This document shows, piece by piece, positions 35,246 through 45,298 of a stretch of DNA of 64,000 bases. Both the position numbers and the translations under genes were made by a program. Within the stretch, counting starts at the first letter, position 1, and every line of letters begins with the position of its first letter. This DNA is from Marinilabiliales bacterium. GTDB taxonomy: Bacteria > Bacteroidota > Bacteroidia > Bacteroidales > SZUA-534. Where the stretch lies: contig DOTG01000020.1 in NCBI GenBank assembly GCA_003512955.1, positions 127,038 to 191,037 of the forward strand, given 5' to 3'. The notes below the pieces were generated by a model. It saw only the letters and a program-made list of their open reading frames with translations. It did no database searches and was not told the DNA's origin.

Positions 35246-36856
35246 TTATTGTTTAATCCAGTTTTGCAATTTTGTTTCATATTTTTTGTTCGCTTCATCA
35301 ATTTGATCGTGGCCAATAGCAATTCCGGTTGTAAATAACCCGGGTAAAATATATAATTCACTTACATTATCGAAGGCGGCATTTGGGGTATAAACGCTTA
35401 TTGGAGCGGCAAGGGTAATAACACCCCCGGCTGAGGTAAATGTTGTTACATAGGTACTATCAATAAGTTCGGTAGGATTAGCTCCCCAAACATTAATACC
35501 TTTATAGTTAACAGTAATGTTTGATCCACTAACAACAATTGTTTGCGCGGTATAAGCACTATAAGCGGCATCCCAACGGGCTTGTCCAATCTCAGTTAAT
35601 ACTCCGTCGAGTAATGTTTCAGCAGGATTACCTAAACACCACCACTCAGCCATATTCTTTTTGTAAGCATCTAACTCTGTCCAAGTATCTCCAAGGGCTA
35701 AAGTAATCCAATTATAATAGAATCCAGGTATTTCAGCTAATTTATAAGTTCCATCTTCAAGTGTACCAGAGGTAGCAGGTCTATCAGGAGCAACAAAAAC
35801 ATCTTCAGGATAATCGTATTCTTTAACAATGTAGTTATAGAGCAACCAACATTTGCTTTCTTTATGATTACCGGCTTCATCGAAACCTTCATAGGTTCTT
35901 TTTACCCTTACTACCAATGCAGAATCGGAGCAATGTATAATTTTTACATTCATTAAATCTTCAGCTAAAAATTGTTGTTCGCCTACACGATTTTTATCCA
36001 AAGGAAAACGTAACCCTTCGGCAAATGTAATATCTGACATTTCTTCGCTTAATGTTCCTAAATATTTATATTGACCAGTTAGCATATTTTCCCATAAAGT
36101 TGCTCCACTTGATAGTAACAGAAAGTTGGCATCGCGTTCATAAGTTGTCATAGAGAATGTTCCTTCAAAAGTACCAACTCTGCTAGTGGCATTTACTCCA
36201 TATTCATAACCAGTTCCATCGGCTTTAGCAACAGCAGTTCCATCGGCATTAACACCATCGGTTAAAGTCAGGGTTGCCGAACGGGTTACTCCATTAAAGA
36301 CGATTTCTCCCACTTCTGGTGTGCTACCCCAGCCATAAATATCAGTACCGCCCCAAGGACCCCAAATGTTTGTTGATGTTCCACCAGCTTCTTCATCTCC
36401 ATAAAAATCAAGGGGGTTATGGAAGTATTTCTTTTCCATATCAAGAATCCAGGTTTTGCCTCCATCGGCTCCACCAGTTAAGGCTTTCCAGATGCCTTCT
36501 TCCAAAAAAGAAAGATCATCGGCTTCAATAACCACATCAAAAGCGGCAGAGGTTAAGGTAACACCGCTACCCAATGTACTACAGGTTACCGGGTATGTTC
36601 CTTTTAAAGGTAAATTCACGGTTACGGTTTTATCAACAGTAGGGTAATCGGTTCCTTCAACGGTAAACCAGACATTGCCCGGAATGGTGGTTGTAAAAAC
36701 CACATCGTTGGCATTCACGGTAAAGCTGAAGTTTTTGTTCAGCACCGGAGTATAATCAATGGTTTCTTCTCCATTGTCGTCCTTGCATGAGGTAATAAAT
36801 ACCATCATTAATACGCCCAAAAGGACTGTTACATAATTGAAATTGAATTTTTTCAT
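35246..36856 (-). CDS. Surface lipoprotein in SusE/F (SGBP) position, probable glycan-binding protein
   Basis: A 536-residue protein with a lipobox FITSC (Cys near residue 24) followed by acidic residues, as in surface-exposed Bacteroidota lipoproteins. Residues about 35-110 look like an Ig-like or PKD-like module. The remainder is rich in Trp, Tyr and Gly (GPWGGTDIYGWGSTP, NIWGPWGG) and could form a glycan-binding face. No catalytic motif was seen. It lies 46 bp after susD and closes the operon. It is probably the second surface glycan-binding protein of the xyloglucan locus. Its fold is not recognised with certainty. Confidence 0.7.
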   Translation of the reverse strand: MKKFNFNYVTVLLGVLMMVFITSCKDDNGEETIDYTPVLNKNFSFTVNANDVVFTTTIPGNVWFTVEGTDYPTVDKTVTVNLPLKGTYPVTCSTLGSGVTLTSAAFDVVIEADDLSFLEEGIWKALTGGADGGKTWILDMEKKYFHNPLDFYGDEEAGGTSTNIWGPWGGTDIYGWGSTPEVGEIVFNGVTRSATLTLTDGVNADGTAVAKADGTGYEYGVNATSRVGTFEGTFSMTTYERDANFLLLSSGATLWENMLTGQYKYLGTLSEEMSDITFAEGLRFPLDKNRVGEQQFLAEDLMNVKIIHCSDSALVVRVKRTYEGFDEAGNHKESKCWLLYNYIVKEYDYPEDVFVAPDRPATSGTLEDGTYKLAEIPGFYYNWITLALGDTWTELDAYKKNMAEWWCLGNPAETLLDGVLTEIGQARWDAAYSAYTAQTIVVSGSNITVNYKGINVWGANPTELIDSTYVTTFTSAGGVITLAAPISVYTPNAAFDNVSELYILPGLFTTGIAIGHDQIDEANKKYETKLQNWIKQ

Positions 36857-36902
36857 AATTTTTACTGATTTAATTTAGATTAATTGTTAGATGATTTTTA
36901 TG

Positions 36903-38531
36903 TTATTCCCAACCGGGATTTTGCGTTAGCACTCCATTTGACAAGGTAATTTGGTTATTGGGTATTTGAAACAACCCCCGGGTTTTAACCAGGTTGTTTC
37001 CATCGATAATTTTTGAAACTTCGGCGGCACCTGTTTCAACAGTACCGCTAAAGGCAACCTTATTGGCGGCATACTGCAAGGAGGGGTCGTAACGGAGTAA
37101 ATCCCAGTAACGTAAGCCTTCAAAAGCAAATTCCAGGCGGCGTTCTTCAAAAATGACATCTTTATCAACAGTGCTCAACGCGGTTAAGCCTGCACGGGTA
37201 TGCACCTGATTCACATAATCCAAGGCGTTGGTACTTCCCAGTTCGGCGGCCATCAGCAGCACATCGGCGAAGCGGATGCTGAAGTAATCCTGAAACTGGC
37301 CAATCATAAAGTTCACTCCCCCATTATTTACTGCAATGCTATTTCCTTCCTCGTCGCAGGTGGGGGTATATTTTTTGGTAAAATAACCGGTGTATTCTTT
37401 TACATCGTTGGCTTTAGTGTAATTTATCCCCTCTTCGTCAATAGCCATAATGGAGGCATCGCGGCGTTCATCGCCTGTAGGCCAGCTACTATACACCGAA
37501 GGTAACACCGTACAGGCTCCCCAGCCCGAACCATACCCGCTGGCAGCATAGCTTTCGCCTCGTAAGCCATACATAACCAACCAATGGTTTCCATCGGTAT
37601 TTCCGTTATAATCGCTGGTGTAAGTATATTTAATAGAAAAAACCACCTCTTTATTGGTTTCGCCGGCATAAGTAGCTTCCGTAATGGGGTTTCCAGCTTC
37701 GGCGGCTTCGTAAGTAGATGCGGCTGGCCATAAATCGGCAAAGTTTTCTACCAAATCGTGACCACTGTTGGCAATAACATCTTCAACATAAGCCAGGGCA
37801 TCGGTTTGAGTTACGGCTCCCACTAAATCTGTAGTTCCATAATAACCTGTATAATACAGGTAAACCCTTGCCATTAAGGCCTCGGCTGCCCATTTGGTGG
37901 CATGGCCAAAATCGGTTGCAGGCATGTTCGCATAGGTTTCGGTACGGGCATTTTCAATGGCAAACAATAAATCGCTGGCAATTAACTGATAAGTCAAATC
38001 CGGCTCCGATTGCGGGGTGTTTGCACTTGAGGGTACGGTCAATAAAGGGACCCGTTCCCACATGCGTACCATATCGAAATAAAAGAAGGCACGTAAAAAC
38101 CGGGCTTCGGCTTCAATTTGTTTGGCTAATTCGTCTTGTCCATCCCAATTTACGTTGCCTATTTTCTGTAGCAGGGTGTTGCAACGGAAAATCCCCTTAT
38201 AATAATTTTTCCAATTGGGTTCAAACACGTTTAAATCGGCAGGGGAAACCGAAAGATCAAATTGGTCTAACATGGGAAATCCTTCCCCATCGCTGGCACC
38301 AGTACCACCGAAACAAAGGTCACTCATTACATCGGCAGCAAGAGGAAATGCTACCCCATCGGACCAAATCAACTGGAGGGCATCGTAACAACCGGTCAGG
38401 GCTTCGTTGGCCTCATCGGGAGTAGAGTAATAATTACCTACTAATTTATCCACAATGGGTTCTGTAGTAAGGTCGCATGCGTTTATTGCAATTAATAAAC
38501 CCATAACAATGAAAATATAATACGTTCTCAT
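36903..38531 (-). CDS. susD: SusD-like starch-binding-type lipoprotein
   Basis: A 542-residue RagB/SusD family lipoprotein. The lipobox is INAC near residues 16-19, followed by DLTTEP. The N-terminal TPR-type region (EANEALTGCYDALQ, NWKNYYKGIFRCNTLLQKI, AEARFLRAFFYFDMVRMWERVPLL) and C-terminal FEERRLEFAFEGLRYWDLLRY motif are typical. It forms the lid on the SusC porin and binds oligosaccharide. It follows susC by 10 bp, so the pair is cotranscribed. Confidence 0.95.
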   Translation of the reverse strand: MRTYYIFIVMGLLIAINACDLTTEPIVDKLVGNYYSTPDEANEALTGCYDALQLIWSDGVAFPLAADVMSDLCFGGTGASDGEGFPMLDQFDLSVSPADLNVFEPNWKNYYKGIFRCNTLLQKIGNVNWDGQDELAKQIEAEARFLRAFFYFDMVRMWERVPLLTVPSSANTPQSEPDLTYQLIASDLLFAIENARTETYANMPATDFGHATKWAAEALMARVYLYYTGYYGTTDLVGAVTQTDALAYVEDVIANSGHDLVENFADLWPAASTYEAAEAGNPITEATYAGETNKEVVFSIKYTYTSDYNGNTDGNHWLVMYGLRGESYAASGYGSGWGACTVLPSVYSSWPTGDERRDASIMAIDEEGINYTKANDVKEYTGYFTKKYTPTCDEEGNSIAVNNGGVNFMIGQFQDYFSIRFADVLLMAAELGSTNALDYVNQVHTRAGLTALSTVDKDVIFEERRLEFAFEGLRYWDLLRYDPSLQYAANKVAFSGTVETGAAEVSKIIDGNNLVKTRGLFQIPNNQITLSNGVLTQNPGWE

Positions 38532-38541
38532 TTAAATAATT

Positions 38542-41500
38542 TTAAAATTTAACACTAATGCCCATTAACAGGGTACGTGGAAGAGGGTAATAACCCAAAT
38601 CAACCCCCGAGGAGAATTTGTCACCTGAACCATTATCTAAACCATAACCCACTTCGGGATCCATCCCATCGTATTTGGTTAAGGTGTAAAGATTTTGGAT
38701 TGAAGCATATATTCTACATTGGCTAAAGTTTTTAACCTTTATTTTTTTAGCCACATCGTATCCAATGGTAATATTGCTGATACGCATATAGGCCCCATTT
38801 TTGACAAACAGATCGGAAAACTGGTAGTTAATATTTCCATTGGTTACCCGGGGAATACGATCTGAAGTTCCTTCGCCGGTCCAACGGTCTAGTATTTCGG
38901 TGGTGTAATTTGAATATTTGTTAGTATGGTCGCGGTACGATTGTACAATCTGGTTACCGGCTACGCCACTAACAAACATGGCTAAGTCAAAGGCTTTGTA
39001 ATTACACGAAAGATTCAAGCTAAAAGTAACATCGGGGTTTGGGTCGCCCAAATCGGTTTTATCATCCAGGTTAATTTTTCCATCGCCATTCTGATCCACG
39101 TACCGGACATCGCCCGGTTTGGCATTAGGCTGAATAATGGTTCCCTCCGAATTCCTATAGTTTTGTACTTCGGCAGTATTCTGGAACAACCCATCAGTTT
39201 CGTAACCCCAGAAATATCCGATGGCATGGCCATCTTCGGCACGGTAAAATTCTGTTGAATTGGCATATAAGGTGTTTGCTGCCCCGTGGATGATACCGTC
39301 TTCGGTAGGAATTTCTTTTACTTCGTTTTTATTAAAGGCAATACTGGGGGTAATGTTGTATGAAAAGTCCCCTTTGGTATCGGTGTACGAAAGTTGAAAT
39401 TCAACTCCGGTATTTACTATGCTTCCGGCATTAATATAGGGAGCATCAGTTCCTGCTGTGGCTAAAACCGGAGCAAGAATCAACCAGTCTTTGGTGGTTT
39501 TGTTATACCAATCAAAAGTTACATTCATTTTACTATTAAGGAACCGGGCATCGAAACCAATATCGATTTGTTTCTGGTTCTCCCAATGAAGGTCTTCGTT
39601 TGATAACCGTTTGGGGAAAGAGCCATTTTCGGAAACAGCTTCAGTATTGCCAAAATTGTAGGTGGCTTGTGTAAATTTTATGGGTGCTAAATACATGTAT
39701 TCATCCCCAATGTTTTGATTTCCTGCTTGTCCAATACTGGCACGTATTTTCATAAAATTCAGGATTCCGGCAAAAGGCTCCATAAAGGATTCATTGGTAA
39801 GCACCCATCCGGCTGATACAGAATGGAAAGGAGCGTAACGCTTTTTCTCAGAGAACCTTGAACTACCATCGCGACGGAAGGTGTAATTTAAAAGATAGGT
39901 TTCGTTATAGTTATATAATAACCGGGCAAATTGCGAAAACATACTATTCTCAAATGGTGCTCCTGTAATTTTTTTCAGTACAGTTTCCGTATTCAGAGCA
40001 TTTGAAAGCCAAGCGTGCCCAAAATCATCAAAACCTAAATCCGTGTTTTCTCCATTCATCCACGATCCGTCATTGTGCTTGTACCACGTCCCAACCATTG
40101 CAGTTATTTTGTGCGCTTCAATATTTAAATCATAGGTTAAGGTATTGTCATAAGCCAGCGAAAGCCCTTTAGACATGTTTTGGGTGACTTTATCGTAATC
40201 GGAAAATGAATAAATTGATAATTTAAATTCTGGGGTATAAGAACGATAATCCTCGGAATAATATTCAGTGCTAACTGATGACCGGTATTTCAAATTTTTC
40301 AGCAGGTCAACAACTGCATACACATCGGCCACCAGTTTTTGGGTATTCCGTAGGTTTTGGTTGTTGTAAATCATACTGGCATAGGGGTTGGCTTCGGTAT
40401 TGTTCCAATAGGTATCTCCGTTTTGATCTACAATGTCGTTTGATGCGGTGTTAAAGAATTTACCATTATCGTCGTACATGGGCAACAAAGGGCTGACATT
40501 AAAGGCTGAACGCAAGGTATTGCTGTATTGGTTGCCTACCTGAATGCCTTTCTTTTTTTCGTAGGTAACTGAAAGATGCTGGCCAATTTTTATTTTATCG
40601 TTGTATAATTTATGCTCAGCGTTAAAACGGGCACCGTACCTTTCATAGTTTGATTTATCGGCACCACCCACAATACCTGCTTGTCCGGTATAGTTCAACG
40701 ACATAAAATAGGATGTTTGTTCGTTCGCTCCGGTTATACCCAGATTATAATTTTGGGTTGGGGCTGATTTTTCAAACATTTCATCGAGCCAGTCGGTATT
40801 GGCACTTCCTTTACTGGTATAAGCAGGCAGATTGGTCAGATTAAAAGGCATTGTTGATGTACTACCACCTGAGTTAAGGTGTTGTTCGTTCATAATCTGT
40901 GCATATTGGGCGGCATTAAGCAGATTAATTTTTTTTGCCCTCGATTGCATACCGTAATAGGCATCGAAACTGATTTGCGATTTTCCCTGTTGCCCCTGCC
41001 TGGTAGTAATAATAATTACACCATTGGCTGCCTGTGAACCATAAATGGCACATGAAGCTGCGTCCTTTAACACATCGATAGATTCAATGTCGGAATTGCT
41101 CAAATATTTAATATCACCTACCTGAACACCATCTACAATATATAATGGTGAAGCATTATCAATGGTTCCTAAACCCCGGATGTTTATTTTTGGTGTTTCA
41201 CCCGGTTGGCCCGAAGTGGAGGTAATATTCACCCCGGGAGTTTGCCCTTGCAACGCCTGGAGGGGATTTACCGTTTTCAATTTTACCAAATCATCTCCTT
41301 TTACTTGTGCTGTAGCACCTGTGCTTAGTTTCTTTTTTTGCACCCCATAACCAATCACCACCAGTTCATCGAGGCTGGTAATATCTTCAGTTAGTGTAAA
41401 ATCAATTTTAAGTGTTTGGTTGGCTTTAATTTCTACGGGTTGTTCTATGTTAGCAAAACCAATAAACGAGGCAACCAACACCTGGTTCCCGGGATTGATT

Positions 41501-41736
41501 CCCGTAAGCGTGTAATTTCCATCCAAATCGGAGATGGTTCCCACGGTAGTCCCTTTTACGACAACATTTGCTCCTATTAACGGCAACCCGCTCGCATCGG
41601 TAATTTTTCCGGAAACGTTTCCGGTTTGGGCGCTAACCCAAGACGGCCCGATAAGAAACGCACCTATAATTAAAACATATTGAAGCAGCCGCTTGAGGCT
41701 CCTGTTCAACAATACATGTGTAAAGTTTTTTTTCAT
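38542..41736 (-). CDS. susC: SusC-like TonB-dependent outer-membrane transporter
   Basis: An approximately 1064-residue TonB-dependent receptor from the Met at 41736. A further 8 codons from an ATG at 41760 are possible. MKKNFTHVLLN begins the signal peptide. A carboxypeptidase-D-like domain (GNVSGKITDASGLPLIGANVVV, residues about 40-120) precedes the plug (LDELVVIGYGVQKKKLSTGA, then NPLQALQGQTPGVNI and IRGLGTID). About 800 residues of barrel follow. The late LYTLTKYDGMDPEVGYG region is common to SusC. It imports oligosaccharide in TonB-driven fashion with SusD. Confidence 0.96.
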   Translation of the reverse strand: MKKNFTHVLLNRSLKRLLQYVLIIGAFLIGPSWVSAQTGNVSGKITDASGLPLIGANVVVKGTTVGTISDLDGNYTLTGINPGNQVLVASFIGFANIEQPVEIKANQTLKIDFTLTEDITSLDELVVIGYGVQKKKLSTGATAQVKGDDLVKLKTVNPLQALQGQTPGVNITSTSGQPGETPKINIRGLGTIDNASPLYIVDGVQVGDIKYLSNSDIESIDVLKDAASCAIYGSQAANGVIIITTRQGQQGKSQISFDAYYGMQSRAKKINLLNAAQYAQIMNEQHLNSGGSTSTMPFNLTNLPAYTSKGSANTDWLDEMFEKSAPTQNYNLGITGANEQTSYFMSLNYTGQAGIVGGADKSNYERYGARFNAEHKLYNDKIKIGQHLSVTYEKKKGIQVGNQYSNTLRSAFNVSPLLPMYDDNGKFFNTASNDIVDQNGDTYWNNTEANPYASMIYNNQNLRNTQKLVADVYAVVDLLKNLKYRSSVSTEYYSEDYRSYTPEFKLSIYSFSDYDKVTQNMSKGLSLAYDNTLTYDLNIEAHKITAMVGTWYKHNDGSWMNGENTDLGFDDFGHAWLSNALNTETVLKKITGAPFENSMFSQFARLLYNYNETYLLNYTFRRDGSSRFSEKKRYAPFHSVSAGWVLTNESFMEPFAGILNFMKIRASIGQAGNQNIGDEYMYLAPIKFTQATYNFGNTEAVSENGSFPKRLSNEDLHWENQKQIDIGFDARFLNSKMNVTFDWYNKTTKDWLILAPVLATAGTDAPYINAGSIVNTGVEFQLSYTDTKGDFSYNITPSIAFNKNEVKEIPTEDGIIHGAANTLYANSTEFYRAEDGHAIGYFWGYETDGLFQNTAEVQNYRNSEGTIIQPNAKPGDVRYVDQNGDGKINLDDKTDLGDPNPDVTFSLNLSCNYKAFDLAMFVSGVAGNQIVQSYRDHTNKYSNYTTEILDRWTGEGTSDRIPRVTNGNINYQFSDLFVKNGAYMRISNITIGYDVAKKIKVKNFSQCRIYASIQNLYTLTKYDGMDPEVGYGLDNGSGDKFSSGVDLGYYPLPRTLLMGISVKF

Positions 41737-41794
41737 ATAACAATAGATATTTAGATTCACTTTTTATTCAAAAAATGGATAATTTACCATGATG

Positions 41795-41822
41795 TAAAGG
41801 TACTTAATGTGAATTTTACACA
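41795..41822 (-). promoter_or_regulatory. Possible susC promoter with adjoining palindrome
   Basis: On the minus strand TACCTTTA (41795-41802) is near the -7 consensus (last base differs). The palindrome TGTG-TAAAATT-CACA (41808-41822) lies 5 bp upstream and occupies the spacer. No TTTG -33 element is present. A weak promoter helped by an activator bound at the palindrome is an inference. Confidence 0.35.
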
Positions 41823-42359
41823 CCTGTAAATTTGTTAAAGACAATGGATGCTTTTTGTTCGGAGTTGTATCAAATGTTTCCGATAACTGGCTAAAATGTA
41901 TTTTAAATGTTAAAGAACCCCTTTCAATTCTCTTTGTCCCGTTTACGATTTTCGTGTTTGCGTTTATTTAAAACAAACGAGGACGGATTTCTCTTTTTTA
42001 CACTTTTTTTTATTGCGATAACCCAACGAAGGTTCAAAACCCCTGTTAGTAATTGAACCCTTGCAAGGTTTAACTAATTACAACTTTTGGAAGAATCAGG
42101 GCAAGACTCACGTTAATGTAAGGGCTACACAAACCTATTTAACCCAAATTCCGCAATAGAAAGGGGGAGTAATTTTATATGCACCGCTATTGAGTTGACA
42201 AACAGCAACAAAGAGATAATTATTGGAGTATCTTTACCAGAAGAATAAAAAACAGGTGCTAACATTTTAACCCTTCGCTGTTATCAAAAACCACCACAAT
42301 TATTTTTTTACGACCCTAATCAAACACATTATGTGGAGGCCAATCAGATACTTTCCAAG
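41823..42359. other. Divergent intergenic region of the PUL
   Basis: About 500 bp with no gene and no regulator. It contains an imperfect stem-loop at 42045-42084 and A/T-rich stretches. No AraC, ECF sigma/anti-sigma, or hybrid two-component gene lies anywhere in the PUL. Confidence 0.6.
42045..42084. repeat. Imperfect inverted repeat in the PUL divergent region
   Basis: GTT-A-GTAATT (42045-42054) and AATTACAAC (42076-42084) pair with one bulged A. The inner ACC/GGT and TTGCA core lie between. It may be a regulatory site or a hairpin. Confidence 0.4.
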
Positions 42360-42367
42360 TAATTTTG
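42360..42367 (+). promoter_or_regulatory. Promoter -7 element of the glycosidase operon
   Basis: TAATTTTG matches TAnnTTTG. The start site would be near 42374. An ATG at 42331 would be upstream of it, so translation more likely begins at the ATG at 42406. Confidence 0.5.
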
Positions 42368-42405
42368 TTTTGTTCAAATTTGTCAGATTTAAAAAAACAG
42401 ATACA

Positions 42406-45249
42406 ATGAAACGGCTATCCGCATTCTTATTAATTATTGGAAGTATTGTTTTCACCCGATGTATGGCCCCAGCTTATGAAAAATTAGGCAATGGGGTGAT
42501 TGTCCATGTAAATAAAAAAGGAAAAGAACAACCGTCCCTGGTTAAAATTCAAGTGGTCAACGATGAAATCATCCGGGTGAGCGCGGTTCCTAGAACAGAA
42601 TTTCCTGAACGGAATAGTTTGATTTTGGTTTCCCCGAACAGGGATTCCGTACCTTTTATGCTGGAAGAAACCGAAGAGACGGTTACCGTAGCTACATCTA
42701 AAGTGAAAGCAATGGTATCGCTCGAAACCGGGGAGGTGGTTTTTACCGATAAAGAAGGGAATTCGCTGCTCCGTGAAAATCAAGGCGGGGGTAAAAGCTT
42801 TCAATCCATTGAAGTGGATAATACCCGGGGGTACTCGTTCAGGCAGGTTTTTGAATCACCCGATGATGAAGCTTTTTTTGGACTTGGGCAACATCAAAGC
42901 GACGAGTGGAACTACAAAGGGAAAAACGAAGTTCTCTACCAGTACAATACCAAAGTTTCGATTCCATTTATTATCTCGAACAAAAAATATGGCCTTTTGT
43001 GGGATAATTATTCCCTCACCAAATTTGGAGATGTGCGCGATTATGCCGACCTATCACAATTTAAGCTTTACAATCAATCAGGAGTTGAGGGATCAGTTAC
43101 AGCCACCTACACCACTGCGGATGGTTCTGTTTTTGCCCAGCGCAACGAATCGTCCATTAACTATGAAAACCTGGAAACCATAAAAAATTTTCCGGAAGGA
43201 TTCCCTTTTGTTGACTCTAAAATAACGTGGGAAGGGAGCCTAGAAGCCAAAGAATCGGGGGAATTCCGGTTTAAACTCTATTATGCCGGCTATACAAAAG
43301 TTTTTATTGATGGCGCAGAAGTAGTAGCCGAACGCTGGCGGACCGCCTGGAACCCAAATACCTACAAGTTTTCAGTCCGGCTGGAAGCGGGAAAGAAAGT
43401 TCCCGTGAAAGTAGAATGGAAACCCGACGGGGGCGTTTCGTATATTGGTTTAAAAGCTCTCAGCCCGGTTCCTGCATCGGAACAAAACAAATTGTCGTTA
43501 TGGTCCGAAATGGGTCAGGAGCTCGACTATTATTTTATCTATGGCGAAACAATGGATAAAGTCATCAGCGGCTACCGCACCCTGACCGGGAAAGCCCCCA
43601 TCATGCCCCAATGGGCGTTGGGTTTCTGGCAAAGCCGCGAACGTTATAAAACCCAGGATGAAATTGTAAACGCGTTGGCCGGATTCCGTAAACGGAAAAT
43701 CCCCATCGACAATATTGTGATGGACTGGTCGTATTGGGAACAGGATCAATGGGGGAGCCACGAATTTGACCCCACCCGCTTTTCCGATCCAAAGAAAATG
43801 GTGGACGATATCCACGCCATGAACGGCCACATCATGATTTCGGTCTGGCCAAAATTCTACATCAACACCTATCATTATAAAGAATTCGAAAGTAATGGAT
43901 GGATGTACAAACAAGCAGTAAACGACAGCATCCGCGACTGGATTGCCCAAGGTTATATCGGTTCATTTTACGATGCTTATAGCAAAGGAGCCCGTGAACT
44001 TTTCTGGAACCAGATGAATGAACATATTTTTTCATTAGGAATGGACGCCTGGTGGATGGATGCTTCGGAGCCTGATATTCTTTCCAATGCCAGTCTCGAT
44101 TATCGTAAAAAACTTACCGGACCCACAGCTTTAGGTTCATCAACCGAATTCTTAAACACCTATGCCTTAATGAATGCCGAAGCTATTTACAACGGGCAAC
44201 GCCGAGTGGAACCCAACCAACGTGTTTTCTTGCTTACCCGTTCGGGATTTGCCGGGCTGCAACGTTACAGCACGGCAACCTGGAGCGGAGATATTGGCAC
44301 CCGTTGGGAAGATTTGAAAGCTCAGATTTCGGCGGGAATGAATTTTGCCCTTTCCGGAGTCCCTTATTGGACGATGGACATTGGTGGTTTTTGTGTCGAA
44401 AAGCGTTACGAAAAAGCGCAGGAAGGCAGCGAGGATTTGAACGAGTGGCGTGAATTGAACACCCGATGGTACCAGTTTGGCACCTTTACACCGTTGTACC
44501 GTGCACATGGCCAGTTCCCATACCGCGAGGTTTACAACATTGCGTCGGAAAATCACCCTGCATACCAATCCATTGTATATTATAATAAGCTCCGGTATCG
44601 CCTGATGCCTTACATCTATTCATTGGCAGGAAAAGTGCATTTTGACGATTACACCATTATGCGAGCGCTGGTCATGGATTTTTCAAACGATCCGCGAAGC
44701 ACACAAGTCAGCGACCAATTTATGTTTGGGTCAAGCCTGATGATTTGCCCGGTTTACACCTACAAAACACGTGAGCGCGAAGTCTATTTCCCGGCTTCGG
44801 AAGGTTGGTACGATTTATACACCGGAAAATACATCCGTGGTGCCCAAACTCAAACGGTAGCTGCTCCTTATGAAAAAATGCCGTTGTTTGTAAAAGCCGG
44901 TTCCATCATTCCGGTAGGGCCCGAGATAGAATTTGCCGGACAAAAGCCAGATGCTCCAATTACTTTGTTTGTTTATGGAGGGGCCGATGCTGCTTTTACG
45001 CTATATGAAGATGAAGGAACCAATTACAACTATGAAAAGGGTAAATATTCCAAAATATCAATGAGATACAATGAAGAAACACAAACGCTGGTGATAGGTG
45101 AACGCAAAGGGTTCTTTGAACGGATGCCAATGAGCCGCCAATTCCATGTGGTGTTCGTAAATAAAGACAAAACCGCACCGTTCAATCCCGATCAAAAAGG
45201 ACAAAGAACCGTGACTTACACAGGGGAACAGTTAACAATTAAACTTTAA
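42406..45249 (+). CDS. GH31 alpha-xylosidase-type lipoprotein with PA14 insert
   Basis: About 947 residues from the ATG at 42406, starting MKRLSAFLLIIGSIVFTRC with lipobox FTRC. The reading from 42331 would add 25 residues before the signal peptide and is rejected. Residues about 225-360 are a PA14-like insert (YAGYTKVFIDGAEV). The GH31 barrel holds nucleophile Asp552 in WWMDASEPD and acid/base Asp629 in WSGDIGTRWE. A PA14 insert in GH31 occurs in xyloglucan alpha-xylosidases such as those of Cellvibrio and Bacteroides ovatus. It should remove alpha-1,6-xylose from the non-reducing end of xyloglucan oligosaccharides. First gene of the plus-strand run. Confidence 0.9.
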   Translation: MKRLSAFLLIIGSIVFTRCMAPAYEKLGNGVIVHVNKKGKEQPSLVKIQVVNDEIIRVSAVPRTEFPERNSLILVSPNRDSVPFMLEETEETVTVATSKVKAMVSLETGEVVFTDKEGNSLLRENQGGGKSFQSIEVDNTRGYSFRQVFESPDDEAFFGLGQHQSDEWNYKGKNEVLYQYNTKVSIPFIISNKKYGLLWDNYSLTKFGDVRDYADLSQFKLYNQSGVEGSVTATYTTADGSVFAQRNESSINYENLETIKNFPEGFPFVDSKITWEGSLEAKESGEFRFKLYYAGYTKVFIDGAEVVAERWRTAWNPNTYKFSVRLEAGKKVPVKVEWKPDGGVSYIGLKALSPVPASEQNKLSLWSEMGQELDYYFIYGETMDKVISGYRTLTGKAPIMPQWALGFWQSRERYKTQDEIVNALAGFRKRKIPIDNIVMDWSYWEQDQWGSHEFDPTRFSDPKKMVDDIHAMNGHIMISVWPKFYINTYHYKEFESNGWMYKQAVNDSIRDWIAQGYIGSFYDAYSKGARELFWNQMNEHIFSLGMDAWWMDASEPDILSNASLDYRKKLTGPTALGSSTEFLNTYALMNAEAIYNGQRRVEPNQRVFLLTRSGFAGLQRYSTATWSGDIGTRWEDLKAQISAGMNFALSGVPYWTMDIGGFCVEKRYEKAQEGSEDLNEWRELNTRWYQFGTFTPLYRAHGQFPYREVYNIASENHPAYQSIVYYNKLRYRLMPYIYSLAGKVHFDDYTIMRALVMDFSNDPRSTQVSDQFMFGSSLMICPVYTYKTREREVYFPASEGWYDLYTGKYIRGAQTQTVAAPYEKMPLFVKAGSIIPVGPEIEFAGQKPDAPITLFVYGGADAAFTLYEDEGTNYNYEKGKYSKISMRYNEETQTLVIGERKGFFERMPMSRQFHVVFVNKDKTAPFNPDQKGQRTVTYTGEQLTIKL

Positions 45250-45298
45250 AGCATATATGAAAAATCAGCAAGTCGCTAAAAAGCGTTTCTTAATAGGT

